Source: Thiohalocapsa sp. PB-PSB1 (lineage in GTDB: Bacteria > Pseudomonadota > Gammaproteobacteria > Chromatiales > Chromatiaceae). From it: 64,000 nucleotides of DNA. The translations under genes and the position numbers were made by a program. The stretch covers positions 2,790,001-2,854,000 of the forward strand of contig CP050890.1 of NCBI GenBank assembly GCA_016745215.1, in the 5' to 3' direction. Positions 53,350 through 62,734 of this stretch are shown in pieces. The notes beneath the pieces were generated by a model that searched no databases, was not told the DNA's origin, and saw only the letters and a program-made list of their open reading frames with translations. The first letter of the stretch is position 1, and each line of letters opens with the position of its first letter.

Positions 53350-54075
53350 ATTCTGCTTTCTGTTTTCTGTCGATTCTGAAAAGCCATGCCGAAACGTTTT
53401 GACAACCTTTATGCTCAGATCATCGATTTCGAGAATCTTTGGTACGCCTACCGTGCCGCGGCCAAGGGCAAGCGGTGCAAGGATGCCGTGGCCCGCTTCA
53501 GCTTTCATCTGGAAGAGCGCCTGCTGGAATTGGAGAGCGAGCTTGCTGCCCGCCGTTATCGCCCGGGTCCTTACCGTTCGTTCCTGATCCGCGATCCCAA
53601 GCGCCGGCTGATCTCCGCCGCGCCCTTTCGCGACCGCGTCGTCCACCATGCACTGTGCCGCGTAATTGAGCCCATCTTCGAGCGTACCTTCATCGGCGAC
53701 AGCTACGCCAATCGCATTGGCAAGGGCACGCACGCGGCCCTGGATCGGACCCAGTGGTTTTCGCGCCGCTATCGCTACGTGCTGCAATGCGACCTGCGCG
53801 AGTTCTTCCCGAGTATCGATCATGCAATATTGCACGCTGTGCTGGCCCGAAAGATTGCTTGCCCGGACACACTGTCGTTGTGCGATGCCATCATTGACGG
53901 CGGTGCTGGCGTGTTGGACGCCGAGTACACCCAGGTTCTCTATCCCGGCGATGACCTGTTCGCCACGGCCCGCCCACGTGGTCTTCCGATCGGCAACCTG
54001 ACTAGCCAGTTTTGGGCCAATTGTTTGCTCAACGAGCTTGACCAATTCATCAAGCGCGAATTGCATTGCCGTGGC

Positions 54076-55544
54076 TATGTGCCAATACCTTCGCCAAAAA
54101 TTAGCGCCAAAAATTAGGTGGGCGACAGCCCGAGGTGATAGGTTATCCAGTTACTAATCCGAAGACCTATTCCCTCAGGAGGCTATCGCCCATGCCCGAC
54201 ATTATGCTGATCTTGAGCTGCTTAAGCCAGAGCGTAGATAAGACGAGCCTTGGCCGTTTGGGTTGCGTTGTGGAAGGGCTGTTGGCGATGACGGGGCGGG
54301 TAACGATGCGGGGGCTATCGCGCTGGACCGAGCGCGGGGGAAGCTATCGGACGCTGCAGCGGTTGTTCAACACCACGCTCAGTTGGGGCCAAGTGCATTG
54401 GCTGGTGATTCGCCAGCACCTGCTGGGCGACGAAACGCAATGGTTGCTGGCGGGCGATGAAGTGGTGGTGAGCAAATCGGGCAAGAAGACCCACGGTCTG
54501 GATCGTTTTTTCTCCTCGGTGGTTGGCAAGACGATCCCGGGGTTGTGTTTTCTGAGCCTGTCGTTGATTAGCGTGCAACGGCGCTGTTCGTACCCATTGC
54601 GCCTGGAGCCGATTCTCAAAGAGACGGCCGCGAGCTGCCCGAAAGCGTCCAAAGCGGGTCGGGGTAAGGACCGAGGGCGGCCGAAAGGTAGCCGCAATGG
54701 CAATCGCCGGGAGGTGAGTCTGTCGCCCTATTTGCAGTTCGTTCAAGACCTTCTGCGCCAGGTGCTGGCACTGGTGTGCCAGACGCTGACGGTGCGTTAT
54801 TTCGTCTTCGACGGGGCCTTCGGCCATAATCAAGCGCTGCAAATGGTCCGTCGCACGGGCTTAGAGTTGATCAGCAAATTGCGCCACAACAGCGCGCTGT
54901 ATCTGCCCTATGACGGCCCCTACGCCGGGCGCGGCCCGCGGCGCAAGTACGGCAGCAAGCTCGATTATCAACACTTGCCGCCGTGCTTTCTCAAAGCCAC
55001 TTCCGTGGAAGGACACGTTCATACGGCCATCTACCAACTGCCCGTTTGGCACAAAAAATTCCCCGACCGGCTCAATGTCGTGATCCTTGTCAAGACCAAC
55101 CAACGCACCGGTGCCCAGGCCCATGTCATCCTTTTCAGTAGTGATCTCGAGTTAGGCTACGAAGCGCTCATCGATTACTATCGCTTGCGCTTCCAAATCG
55201 AGTTCAACTTCCGAGACGCCAAACAGTACTGGGGCTTGGAAGACTTCATGGTGACCAAGCCAACGCCGGTCTACAACAGTGCCAACCTGGCGATGCTGAT
55301 GATCAACCTGTCCCAGATCCTGATGCGACCGGTGCGCGAGCACTGTCCGAGCTTTAGCGTCAATGACCTCAAAGCCCACTTCCGCGGCCGGAAATACGTC
55401 CTGGAGGTGTTAAAAATGCTTCCGGAAATGCCCGAAGCGAATATTATTGACCAAGCCCTTGAGCAGGCTGCAAATCTGGGGCGGATTAATCAAGAACTTA
55501 GTGCAGCATGAGATCGGGTCATTTGGCGAAGGTATTGTATGTGC
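54076..55544. mobile_element. IS4-family insertion sequence with 7-bp target duplication
   Basis: Perfect 16-bp terminal inverted repeats CAATACCTTCGCCAAA (54083-54098) and TTTGGCGAAGGTATTG (55522-55537) bound a 1455-bp element. TATGTGC is duplicated immediately outside (54076-54082, 55538-55544). Intact ITRs, intact transposase and exact duplication indicate a recent insertion. Confidence 0.95.
54192..55511 (+). CDS. IS4-family transposase
   Basis: ATG 54192 lies nine bases after AGGAGG and gives 439 residues (an in-frame start at 54135 is less likely). It is a DDE enzyme: WLLAGDEVVVSKSGKKTHGL carries the first aspartate, RYFVFDGAFGHNQALQ the second, and YYRLRFQIEFNFRDAKQYWG the glutamate within the Y-(2)-R-(3)-E-(6)-K signature that defines IS4. 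The beta-strand insertion between the second D and E is present. It is apparently intact and therefore possibly active. Confidence 0.93.
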   Translation: MPDIMLILSCLSQSVDKTSLGRLGCVVEGLLAMTGRVTMRGLSRWTERGGSYRTLQRLFNTTLSWGQVHWLVIRQHLLGDETQWLLAGDEVVVSKSGKKTHGLDRFFSSVVGKTIPGLCFLSLSLISVQRRCSYPLRLEPILKETAASCPKASKAGRGKDRGRPKGSRNGNRREVSLSPYLQFVQDLLRQVLALVCQTLTVRYFVFDGAFGHNQALQMVRRTGLELISKLRHNSALYLPYDGPYAGRGPRRKYGSKLDYQHLPPCFLKATSVEGHVHTAIYQLPVWHKKFPDRLNVVILVKTNQRTGAQAHVILFSSDLELGYEALIDYYRLRFQIEFNFRDAKQYWGLEDFMVTKPTPVYNSANLAMLMINLSQILMRPVREHCPSFSVNDLKAHFRGRKYVLEVLKMLPEMPEANIIDQALEQAANLGRINQELSAA

Positions 55545-56051
55545 GCTATGTGGACGATTTTCTGCTGTTCGCCGATCGCAAGCCAATCCTTTGGGCTTGG
55601 AAGGAGGCCATCCGCGAACGGCTCGCCGCGTTGCGGTTGAGCCTGCATCAGGCCGAAAGCACCGTTTATCCGGTCACCGCCGGTATCCCGTTCCTGGGTT
55701 TTCGGGTCTATCCTGATCGCCGCCGGCTCAAGCGTCGCAATGGCCAACTGTTCGGTCGCCGGCTGCGGCGCCGGGCCGCGGCCTACGCTCGCGGCGAGCT
55801 GGGCCTGCGCCAGATCTGGGACGGGGTGATCTGTTGGCAGGGACATGCCGCCCATGGTAACACCGGCGCATTGCGTGCGGCGATGCTGGCGCCGGTGGTC
55901 ATCCCGCCGCGCCGCTGGAGCAGTACGTCGGCCGCGCCGAGCCGGATAACATCTGTACCCGCCTGGGCAAGTGGCCTGTTGGAGCGGCACGGTTTGGTTG
56001 TGCCGATCAACTCCGACGGGCCGACACCGACACGCAACCTGGAGCCGCCGC

Positions 56052-56408
56052 ATGGCTGAGTCGCCGGTCTTTGCCAAAAGCTATGCGCTGCTGCACTGGT
56101 TGATCCCAATTGCCATAGGCTTTCCGCGCAGCCACCGCTTCGTGCTTGCCGAGCGCATCCAGCGCTGTGCGCTGGATTTCCATGAGACTCTGATCGCGGC
56201 AGCCAAGGCGAAAGATAGCCTATCGTCGTTGCACCGCGCCGACCTGATTTTGGAGCGACTGCGCTTCGAATTGCGCCTAGCGCATGATCTCGGCATCCTC
56301 AGCCATGGCCAGTACCATCACGCTGCCGGCATGCTGGCCGAGGTTGGGCGCTTGCTCGGCGCCTGGATTAAGCGCGATAATGAAGGCCGCGTGGATCAGC
56401 CCAACTGA
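56052..56408 (+). CDS. avd: DGR accessory variability determinant (Avd-like four-helix bundle)
   Basis: The 118-residue helical basic protein starts MAESPVFAKSYALLHWLIPI and continues FPRSHRFVLAERIQRCALDF, then a block ending LGAWIKRDN. The K-x-Y-x-L-x-x-W and F-P-(R/K)-x-x-R-(F/Y) pattern is typical of Avd proteins, which form a pentameric barrel that binds the RT and TR RNA and is needed for mutagenic cDNA synthesis. It overlaps the RT stop by eight bases and lies just upstream of the TR, the usual DGR order. No lesion is seen. Confidence 0.9.
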   Translation: MAESPVFAKSYALLHWLIPIAIGFPRSHRFVLAERIQRCALDFHETLIAAAKAKDSLSSLHRADLILERLRFELRLAHDLGILSHGQYHHAAGMLAEVGRLLGAWIKRDNEGRVDQPN

Positions 56409-56458
56409 GCCCAACCGAGCCCAACTGGGGCCTCATCCGCGCCGGGGCAGGCCCCTCG

Positions 56459-56547
56459 CGCCGCGTGATTGTCGGTGCGCCTATCGCAACAGGAACAATC
56501 CCAACAACTGGAACAACAATTTGGGATTTCGCGTGGCTCGAGTCTCC
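56459..56547 (+). repeat. DGR template repeat (TR)
   Basis: It lies 50 bases after avd in non-coding DNA. It aligns without gaps to VR1 (53240-53325) and VR2 (59835-59923). The core is eight AAC/AAT codons spelling N-R-N-N-P-N-N-W-N-N-N in the target frame, the arrangement that lets A-mutagenesis reach many amino acids without stops. All 20 TR/VR differences (10 per VR) are at A. The flanks are A-poor and conserved. Confidence 0.95.
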
Positions 56548-56875
56548 ATCGCTTGGCGGATGGATTGATTGATCGACTGCCGGAAGCTCCCGCGGCTCAC
56601 GGGCCGCGGGACGGGTCCAAGCCAGCCCGGCCTGTCCCGGGTCGCGTCCGCCATTAGCGGCCGGCCGAATAGTCTGACCACCCGCGCCCCGGCCGACTCC
56701 CGTGCGGCCGCGGTGAGGGTGCCTTTTGCTGGTGCCGAGGCTCTGCCTGAGCATCTGGTCTTGATGGCTTTGCCATCTGCGGCGATACCGACTGGACCAG
56801 CAGCCGTTGCGCCCAGTTACACAAAGCCAGCGCAACAAACCCAGTTCAACAAGCCCAGATCAACAGGTATTCGCA

Positions 56876-59800
56876 ATGAAACGACAATTCCCATGGTGGC
56901 CAAGCCGGCCGAACGGCTGGTTCGTATTGCGGCTGCTGGGTTGGCTCGCCCTGCTGCTGGGCTTGCTGGTGTTTGCTGGGTACGACATCCATGCCCGCTT
57001 CGGCAAGGGCTATCTGGACACCTATCTGGTCGTTTTAACCTTGGCCTGCAACTTTTTTGCCTTTGTCCTGGCCCTGGTCGATTGGTTGCAGCAGCGCCAT
57101 GACCCGCCGCTGAAGAAAGCCGCCGCCGATGAAGTGCTGGCTGGCTATCGCGAGCGGCTGCACCGCCAGGCCCAGACGTTGCCCATCGACGCCATTTTCG
57201 ACCCCGAGGACGCCCCGGAAGGCTGCGACGCAGTGCGCCTGATGGACATCTATGTGCCGATGGATCTGGTGGAGCGTGCCGCCACCGAGATCAACGAACG
57301 GCGCTTTCGCGAATGGAGCCTGCTGCGCGAGGCCAAGGCGCGCCCGGTGCGCGAACAGTTGGCGCAGGCGATCGCCCAGGCCCGCGGCGGTGTCCGGGCG
57401 GTGCTGGTGGCGGATGCCGGTATGGGCAAGTCGTCGGTGGTCGGCGATCTGATCCACTGCTGCCTGGAGCCCGAGCGCGCCGAAGCGCAGGCCGCGACCT
57501 TTCGCGGCCGCGCATTGCTGCGGCTCGACCTGCGCCGACTGGCTTCCGCCGCCGCCGACCCGGGGTTCGGCCGCCGCGGCAGCGCACCGTTCTGGGACGC
57601 GGTGATTGCCGAGTTGGGCGACGAGCTGGGTGGCAACAACGGCGGCCGGGCCGATAGCGAGGCCGCCGTCCGCCAGCTGTGCGGGGCTTTGCAGAACCAT
57701 GGCTTGGTCCTACTCGACGGCCTGGACGAGGTGCTCGACCCGGAGCCGCGCCGGCGGGTCGCCGACCTGGTGCAACAGCTGGGTCGCGAGCTTGGACCCG
57801 GCTGCGCAATATTGGTTACGGCTCGGCCCTATGTCTATCCGGAAGCGGCCCTGAGAGACTTTCGGGTCTGGCAATTGCAGCCGCTGAGTGTCGACCGGCC
57901 GGGGCAGGGCAGCCAGGCCGAAGCCTTGGTGGTCAACTGGCATCGGGCGCTGGCGCCGCGTGCCGATCCCGGGGAGCTGGTCGAATCCTTGCTGACCGAG
58001 CCCGAGCGCGCGGTGCTCGCGGCACGACCCTTGCTGCTGACCTTGCTGGTGGCCTTGGCCCTGGCGCGGCGCACCGACGGCGCCCGGCCATTGCCGCGTC
58101 GGCGCGACCAATTGATGGAGCAGGCCACCGAATTGTTCGTCCGGCGCTGGTTCCAGCGCATCGAGCGCGATGGTCCGGGCCAGCTCACGCCGGCATTGCT
58201 GGCCGCGCTGGACCAGGGATTATTGCGCCGGGTGCTGGAGCAATTGTCGCTGGAGGCGCAGCAGGATCGTCGCGAGCCGGCCCGCGGCGATGGCGGCGAG
58301 GCGGTGCAGGTGGAGGTCTGGAGCAGCCAGTTTCTCGGTGTATTGCAGGACGAATTGCCGACGGACCTGCGTCGCGAGACCGACACCCATGCATTCAGCC
58401 GTATTGTGGTCGAGCGCGCCGGCTTGCTGTTTCCCCGCGGTGGCGACGTTCGGGTCCGCTACGGCTATGCCCATCGCCAGTTTCAGGAATATCTGGCCGC
58501 CTGCGCCCTGGTGGCCACGGACGCCGCCGGATTGCGCGAGCGGTTGCTTCAGGGTCTGAACGATAGCCCCGGCGCCTGGCGCGAGGTAGTGCGCTTCAGC
58601 GTGCCGCGGCTTGCCGACACCCATGGCACGGACGAGGCCATCGCGTTGGTGCGGGCGTTGCTTTGGAGTGAGGACCAACGCCAGGATCAGCCTCAGGAGC
58701 AAAGCCAGGATGCTGCCGCGACCGACGCCCAGCTCCAGGCCATCGCCGCCGCCGGGCTGGCCCTGGACGACCTGCGCCGGCTGCTGCAACACAGATCGCT
58801 CGCTGCGTCGCAGCAGGCCGATTTGGCCGATGCCAAGGCGCATTTCGATCGCTGGTACCAGCGTCTGGCCTCGGAACCGGCCCTGGCCCCGCGCACCCGG
58901 CTGGATCTGGGCCGCATCGCCGGTCGGCTCGGCGATCCAAGGCCCAAGATCGTCCCGACCGGCTGGACCCCGGACCCCGAGGCGGCGTTTTTGCTGGACC
59001 CGAAGCAGGACTTCGACTGGGTTCAGATCCCCACCGGCCGTTTCCGGCCGGGCAGCGACGAGGCAGAGCAGGATGCCTTCGATGACGAATACGGCGGCCA
59101 GCCGGTGGACCTGCCCGGGTTTGCCATCACCCGCGTGCCGATTACCTGCGGCCAGTTCGCCGCCTTCAGCCGCGGCGGCGGCTATGGGCCGACTGACGGA
59201 CCGGCACCGCAATGGTGGGCGGAGATTTCAGATCAGGCCGTCGCCTGGTGGCATGGACAAAATCCTGGCCTGGAGCAATACTGCGCGGACCCGGACTTTA
59301 AGCAGCACGCCGAGGCGTACCGCCGCTGGGTTGCCCAGCGCAAGGCCAAACACCGCCGCCGCCCCTGGTACGAGGGCGACCCGCGCTATGCCGACTGGCT
59401 ATTGCCCAATCATCCCCTCATCGGTGTCAGTTGGTACGAGGCCATGGCCTTTTGCGGCTGGCTGACGGCGCATTGGCGCGACCGCGACCTGCTTGCCGAC
59501 AATGAACTGATCCGCCTGCCGACGGAGATCGAATGGGAGCGCGCCGCCCGCGGCTTGGCCCGCCGGCGCTGGCCCTGGGGCGACCACTGGCGCCCGGATG
59601 CCGCCAATACCGAGGAGGCCGAAGTGCAGGCGACCACCGCCGTCGGCCTGTTTCCGGCAGCTTCGCCGGAGGGGCTGCTGGACATGGCCGGCAATGTCTG
59701 GGAATGGACGACGACGCGCTGGGGGCCGACGATCGGCGAGCCCGCCTTTGGCTGGCCGTGGAAACCGGATGACGAGCGCGATGATCCGCGCGGCACCGAT

Positions 59801-59944
59801 CTGCGTGTTGTGCGGGGCGGCTCTTGGACGAACACGCCGCGTGATTGTCGGTGCGCCTTTCGCGACAGGGGCGATCCCCACGGCTGGGGCAACAATTTGG
59901 GATTTCGCGTGGCTCGAGTCTCCCTGGCCCATTCTGATTTCTGA
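56876..59944 (+). CDS. DGR target 2: membrane NACHT NTPase fused to FGE/C-type-lectin domain
   Basis: ATG 56876 (AGG nine bases upstream) gives 1022 residues. Membrane segments (GWFVLRLLGWLALLLGLLVF, TYLVVLTLACNFFAFVLALV) precede a NACHT module with Walker A ADAGMGKSS and Walker B LVLLDGLDEVLD, then TARPYVYPEAA. This half is clearly diverged from target 1. From 58847 on, sequence is almost identical to target 1 (a 1277-bp block without indels), including the whole FGE domain, until VR2. Lack of the FGE cysteine pair again implies ligand binding. The gene lies downstream of the TR and is still open. Confidence 0.9.
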   Translation: MKRQFPWWPSRPNGWFVLRLLGWLALLLGLLVFAGYDIHARFGKGYLDTYLVVLTLACNFFAFVLALVDWLQQRHDPPLKKAAADEVLAGYRERLHRQAQTLPIDAIFDPEDAPEGCDAVRLMDIYVPMDLVERAATEINERRFREWSLLREAKARPVREQLAQAIAQARGGVRAVLVADAGMGKSSVVGDLIHCCLEPERAEAQAATFRGRALLRLDLRRLASAAADPGFGRRGSAPFWDAVIAELGDELGGNNGGRADSEAAVRQLCGALQNHGLVLLDGLDEVLDPEPRRRVADLVQQLGRELGPGCAILVTARPYVYPEAALRDFRVWQLQPLSVDRPGQGSQAEALVVNWHRALAPRADPGELVESLLTEPERAVLAARPLLLTLLVALALARRTDGARPLPRRRDQLMEQATELFVRRWFQRIERDGPGQLTPALLAALDQGLLRRVLEQLSLEAQQDRREPARGDGGEAVQVEVWSSQFLGVLQDELPTDLRRETDTHAFSRIVVERAGLLFPRGGDVRVRYGYAHRQFQEYLAACALVATDAAGLRERLLQGLNDSPGAWREVVRFSVPRLADTHGTDEAIALVRALLWSEDQRQDQPQEQSQDAAATDAQLQAIAAAGLALDDLRRLLQHRSLAASQQADLADAKAHFDRWYQRLASEPALAPRTRLDLGRIAGRLGDPRPKIVPTGWTPDPEAAFLLDPKQDFDWVQIPTGRFRPGSDEAEQDAFDDEYGGQPVDLPGFAITRVPITCGQFAAFSRGGGYGPTDGPAPQWWAEISDQAVAWWHGQNPGLEQYCADPDFKQHAEAYRRWVAQRKAKHRRRPWYEGDPRYADWLLPNHPLIGVSWYEAMAFCGWLTAHWRDRDLLADNELIRLPTEIEWERAARGLARRRWPWGDHWRPDAANTEEAEVQATTAVGLFPAASPEGLLDMAGNVWEWTTTRWGPTIGEPAFGWPWKPDDERDDPRGTDLRVVRGGSWTNTPRDCRCAFRDRGDPHGWGNNLGFRVARVSLAHSDF
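59835..59923 (+). repeat. DGR variable repeat VR2
   Basis: Gapless alignment to the TR shows ten substitutions, all at template A. The encoded variable segment is DRGDPHGWGNN, with Y to F upstream, versus N-R-N-N-P-N-N-W-N-N-N in the TR. It differs from VR1 at 14 core positions although the surrounding 1.28-kb block is nearly identical, so diversification followed the duplication. Confidence 0.95.
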
Positions 59945-59980
59945 ATTCTGCTTTCTGTTTTCTGTCGATTCTGAAAAGCC

Positions 59981-60123
59981 ATGCCGAAACGTTTTGACAA
60001 CCTTTATTCCCAGATCATCGATTTCGAGAATCTTTGGTACGCCTACCGTGCCGCGGCCAAGGGCAAGCGGTGCAAGGATGCCGTGGCCCGCTTCAGCTTT
60101 CATCTGGAAGAGCGCCTGCTGGA
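59981..60123 (+). pseudogene. Truncated duplicate of the DGR RT start
   Basis: The first ~48 codons of the RT (MPKRFDNLYSQIIDFENLWY to EERLLD) are repeated here behind target 2, as part of the 1277-bp duplicated block. At 60124 the sequence changes abruptly to REP-like text (TACTGGGAGCGCCGGC). No catalytic motif is retained. Confidence 0.9.
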
Positions 60124-60240
60124 TTTACTGGGTACTGGGAGCGCCGGCTTACTGGGCGCGCCGGCGATCTTGTTGGCGTACTCCGCACGCATTGTTACAC
60201 TCCCAACAGCCCCCCTGAACGCCGAACTGGAGCAGGCCCG

Positions 60241-61113
60241 ATGCAGATCAAGCAACAGCCACGAGACGACGACTTCTACCCGAGCAGCGATGGCCAACCG
60301 ATGGCGGAGAGCACGGATCAATTCGACTGGATCGTCAAGATCAAGGAAAACCTGGAGCGCTTGTTCGCCGAGCGTGACGATGTGTTCATCGCCGGCGACC
60401 TGTTCTGGTACCCGGTGGCAGACCGCGCCAAGACCAAGCCGACCGCGCCGGACGTGCTGGTTGCCTTCGGCCGGCCGAAGGGCCGCCGAGGCTCCTACAA
60501 GCAATGGGAAGAGGATGGCATTGCGCCCCAGGTCGTCTTCGAGGTCTGGTCCGTTTCCAATAAGCCATCCGATATTGCCGACAAGCTCGCCTTCTACCAG
60601 ACGCACGGTGCCGAAGAATTTTATGGCTATGACCCGCGCAGCAACCGTCTCGACATCTGGCTGCGCCAGCGCGACGCCAGCGGCGCCGAGAAGCTGGTGT
60701 CGCAGCCGCACGTCGGCGGCTGGACCAGCCCGCGGCTCGGCGTGCGCTTCGCCGTGACGGCCGACACATTGGAGCTGTACTTTCCTTCCGGCGAGCCGTT
60801 TTTGACGACCCTCGAGCTGGATCGACGGAAGATCGAAGAGACGGCCCGCGCAGAACAAGCGGTGGCGCAGGCCGATCGAGCCTTGTCTTGGGCCAATCAG
60901 GCCCTTGCCGAGGCCGCAACCGAGCGTGCCCGCGCCGACCAGGAGAACGCGTGGGCGGAGGCGGAGCGTACCCGGGCCGACCAGGAGCATGCGCGGGCGG
61001 AAGTGGAGCGTGCCCGCGCCGATCAAGAGCATGCGCGGGCGGAAGCGGAGCGCACCCGGGCCGAGCGCCTGGCGGCCAGACTGCGATCCATGGGGCTCGA
61101 TCTCGATGATTGA
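60241..61113 (+). CDS. Uma2-family (DUF820) protein with C-terminal coiled coil
   Basis: The 290-residue protein carries the Uma2/PF05685 restriction-endonuclease-like fold: FIAGDLFWYPVADRAKTKPT, PDVLVAFGRPKGRRGSYKQW, then PQVVFEVWSVSNKPSDIADK and LAFYQTHGAEEFYGYDP, where PDV and the E-V-W-S strand carry the presumed metal-binding acids. From residue ~205 a long heptad-like coiled coil of ARAEAERTRADQEH repeats follows. Uma2 proteins are widespread in cyanobacteria and other complex bacteria and are of uncertain function. It is interleaved with NACHT-FGE copies and repeated at 61914. Confidence 0.83.
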   Translation: MQIKQQPRDDDFYPSSDGQPMAESTDQFDWIVKIKENLERLFAERDDVFIAGDLFWYPVADRAKTKPTAPDVLVAFGRPKGRRGSYKQWEEDGIAPQVVFEVWSVSNKPSDIADKLAFYQTHGAEEFYGYDPRSNRLDIWLRQRDASGAEKLVSQPHVGGWTSPRLGVRFAVTADTLELYFPSGEPFLTTLELDRRKIEETARAEQAVAQADRALSWANQALAEAATERARADQENAWAEAERTRADQEHARAEVERARADQEHARAEAERTRAERLAARLRSMGLDLDD

Positions 61114-61121
61114 TCGTCGCA

Positions 61122-61376
61122 TTGTCAACAGGTATTCGCAAGCAAGCGACAATTCCCACGGTGGCGGAGCCGGCCGAACGGCTGGTTTGTATTGCGGCTG
61201 CTGGGTTGGCTCGCCCTGCTGCTAGGTTTGCTGGGGTTCGCTGGGACGACATCCATGTCCGCTTCGGCAAGGGCTATCTGGACACCTATCTGGTCGTTTT
61301 GACCTTGGCCTGCACTTTTTTGCCTTTGTCCTGGCCTTGGTCGGCTGGTTGCAGCAGCGCCATGATCCGCCGCTGG
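61122..61376 (+). pseudogene. N-terminal fragment of a NACHT-FGE target gene
   Basis: It matches the first ~80 codons of target 2 (TM region: GWFVL, FGKGYLDTYLVV, LALV) but the start codon is altered (CGCAAGCAAGCG for CGCAATGAAACG) and a one-base loss near 61240 shifts the frame. Homology ends at ~61376 (CCGCCGCTG), followed by unrelated DNA and a REP palindrome. Confidence 0.75.
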
Positions 61377-61411
61377 CGAGCGCTGTCGCCGATTCCTTGT
61401 CCTGTAGCCGG

Positions 61412-61481
61412 CGCGTCGCCCGCAAGCGGGCTCCTACAAGCCGACGGGTACGGCCGACATAGGAGCTCGCTTGCGGGCGAA
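61412..61481. repeat. REP-like inverted repeat TCGCCCGCAAGCGGGCTCCT
   Basis: TCGCCCGCAAGCGGGCTCCT and the opposite-strand AGGAGCTCGCTTGCGGGCGA bracket a short spacer. A single copy of the same palindrome occurs near 25301. Different from the GGGAGCGCCGGC family. Confidence 0.7.
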
Positions 61482-61540
61482 TAGGCCGACGCTGCCGGCA
61501 GGTCGGACGCAAGCCACGGGGCCTTGCCGACAGGGCAGCC

Positions 61541-61835
61541 CTGGGAGCGCCGGCTTACTGGGAGCGCCGGCTTTCCAGCCGGCCTCGCCTGATGCGGGCT
61601 CAATGCCCGCATCAGGCGATTTTGCGGCCGGAGCGACTTGGCACGTTCTCTCCCGCATAGTCAGCTCGGATGGATTTGGCTTGGGTTTGGAGGGTTTTGC
61701 GACTTCCCACGTCTTTGGCACGGCATTGAGCCGTGCCAAAGACGAGCCGGCTAGAAAGCCGGCGCTCCCAGTGGGCCGGCTAGAAAGCCGGCGCTCCCAG
61801 TGGGCCGGCTGGAAAGCCGGCGGTCCCGGTGCGCC
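61541..61835. repeat. REP palindrome array C (composite module, inverted)
   Basis: REP units GGGAGCGCCGGC at 61541-61580 are followed by CGCCTGATGCGGGC/GCCCGCATCAGGCG, a ~110-base linker, GTCTTTGGCACGGC/GCCGTGCCAAAGAC and inverse REP units to 61835. This is the reverse-orientation counterpart of the modules at 47.1 and 48.0 kb. It separates two copies of the Uma2 gene. Confidence 0.82.
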
Positions 61836-61913
61836 GGCGATCTTGTTGGCGTACTCCGCACGCATTGTTACACTCCCAACAGCCCCTCTGAATGCCGAAC
61901 TGGAGCAGGCCCG

Positions 61914-62707
61914 ATGCAGATCAAGCAACAGCCACGAGACGACGACTTCTACCCGAGCAGCGATGGCCAACCGATGGCGGAGAGCACGGATCAATTCGAC
62001 TGGATCGTCAAGATCAAGGAAAACCTGGAGCGCTTGTTCGCCGAGCGTGACGATGTGTTCATCGCCGGCGACCTGTTCTGGTACCCGCTGGCAGACCGCG
62101 GCAAGACCAAGCCGACTGCGCCGGACGTGCTGGTCGCCTTCGGCCGGCCGAAGGGCCGCCGGGGCTCCTACAAGCAATGGGAAGAGGATGGCATTGCGCC
62201 CCAGGTCGTCTTCGAGGTCTGGTCCGTTTCCAACAAACCATCCGATATTGCCGACAAGCTCGCCTTCTACCAGACGCACGGTGCCGAGGAATTTTATGGC
62301 TATGACCCGCGCAGCAACCGTCTCGACATCTGGCTGCGCCGCCGCACGTCGGCGGTTGGACCAGCCCGCGGCTCGGCGTGCGCTTCGCCGTGACGGTCGA
62401 CACATTGGAGCTGTACTTCCCTTCCGGCGAACCGTTTTTGACGACCCTCGAGCTGGATCGACGGAAGATCGAGGAGACGGCACGCGCAGAACAAGCGGTG
62501 GCGCAGGCCGATCGAGCTTTGTCTTTGGCCAATCAGGCCCTTGCCGAGGCCGCAACCGAGCGTGCCCGCGCCGACCAGGAGAACGCGCGGGCGGAAGCGG
62601 AGCGTACCCGCGCCGACCAAGAGCATGCGCGGGCGGAGGCGGAGCGTACCCGCGCCGAGCGTCTGGCGGCCAGACTGCGATCCATGGGGCTCGAGCTCGA
62701 TGATTGA
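61914..62707 (+). pseudogene. Uma2-family gene, second copy with 37-bp deletion
   Basis: It is nearly identical to the gene at 60241, including upstream bases, but 37 bases are missing after CATCTGGCTGCGCC near 62340, which shifts the frame. The frame stops at 62393 and the coiled-coil half survives only in another phase (62378-62707). The protein would lose the tail and part of the nuclease-like core. Confidence 0.88.
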
Positions 62708-62734
62708 TCGTCGCATTGTCAATGGGTATTCGCA

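Larger units (their letters stand above)
53386..56059 (+). pseudogene. DGR reverse transcriptase, interrupted by an IS4-family element
   Basis: The left part (53386-54082) begins MPKRFDNLYAQIIDFENLWY and contains YVLQCDLREFFPSIDHAIL (motif A aspartate) and GLPIGNLTSQFWANCLLNEL. The IGxxxSQ motif there is characteristic of DGR RTs. The right part (from 55545) resumes with RYVDDFLLFADRK, the YVDD active-site box. Removing the IS and one TATGTGC copy joins GGC-TAT-GTG-CGC-TAT-GTG-GAC-GAT in frame and restores a 403-residue RT, a usual DGR length. The protein is currently split just before the catalytic YVDD. The right end overlaps avd; its last ~45 residues are atypical, and an alternative frame there cannot be excluded. 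Confidence 0.92.

Noticed and set aside
53326..53385. Downstream hairpin of the VR
   Set aside because: DGR VRs can be followed by a GC-rich hairpin, but the sequence after VR1 is T-rich with only weak local pairing, so I do not call one.
54083..55537. IS4-type element as part of the DGR cassette
   Set aside because: Target-site duplication and frame-restoring excision show it is a later insertion, not a DGR component.
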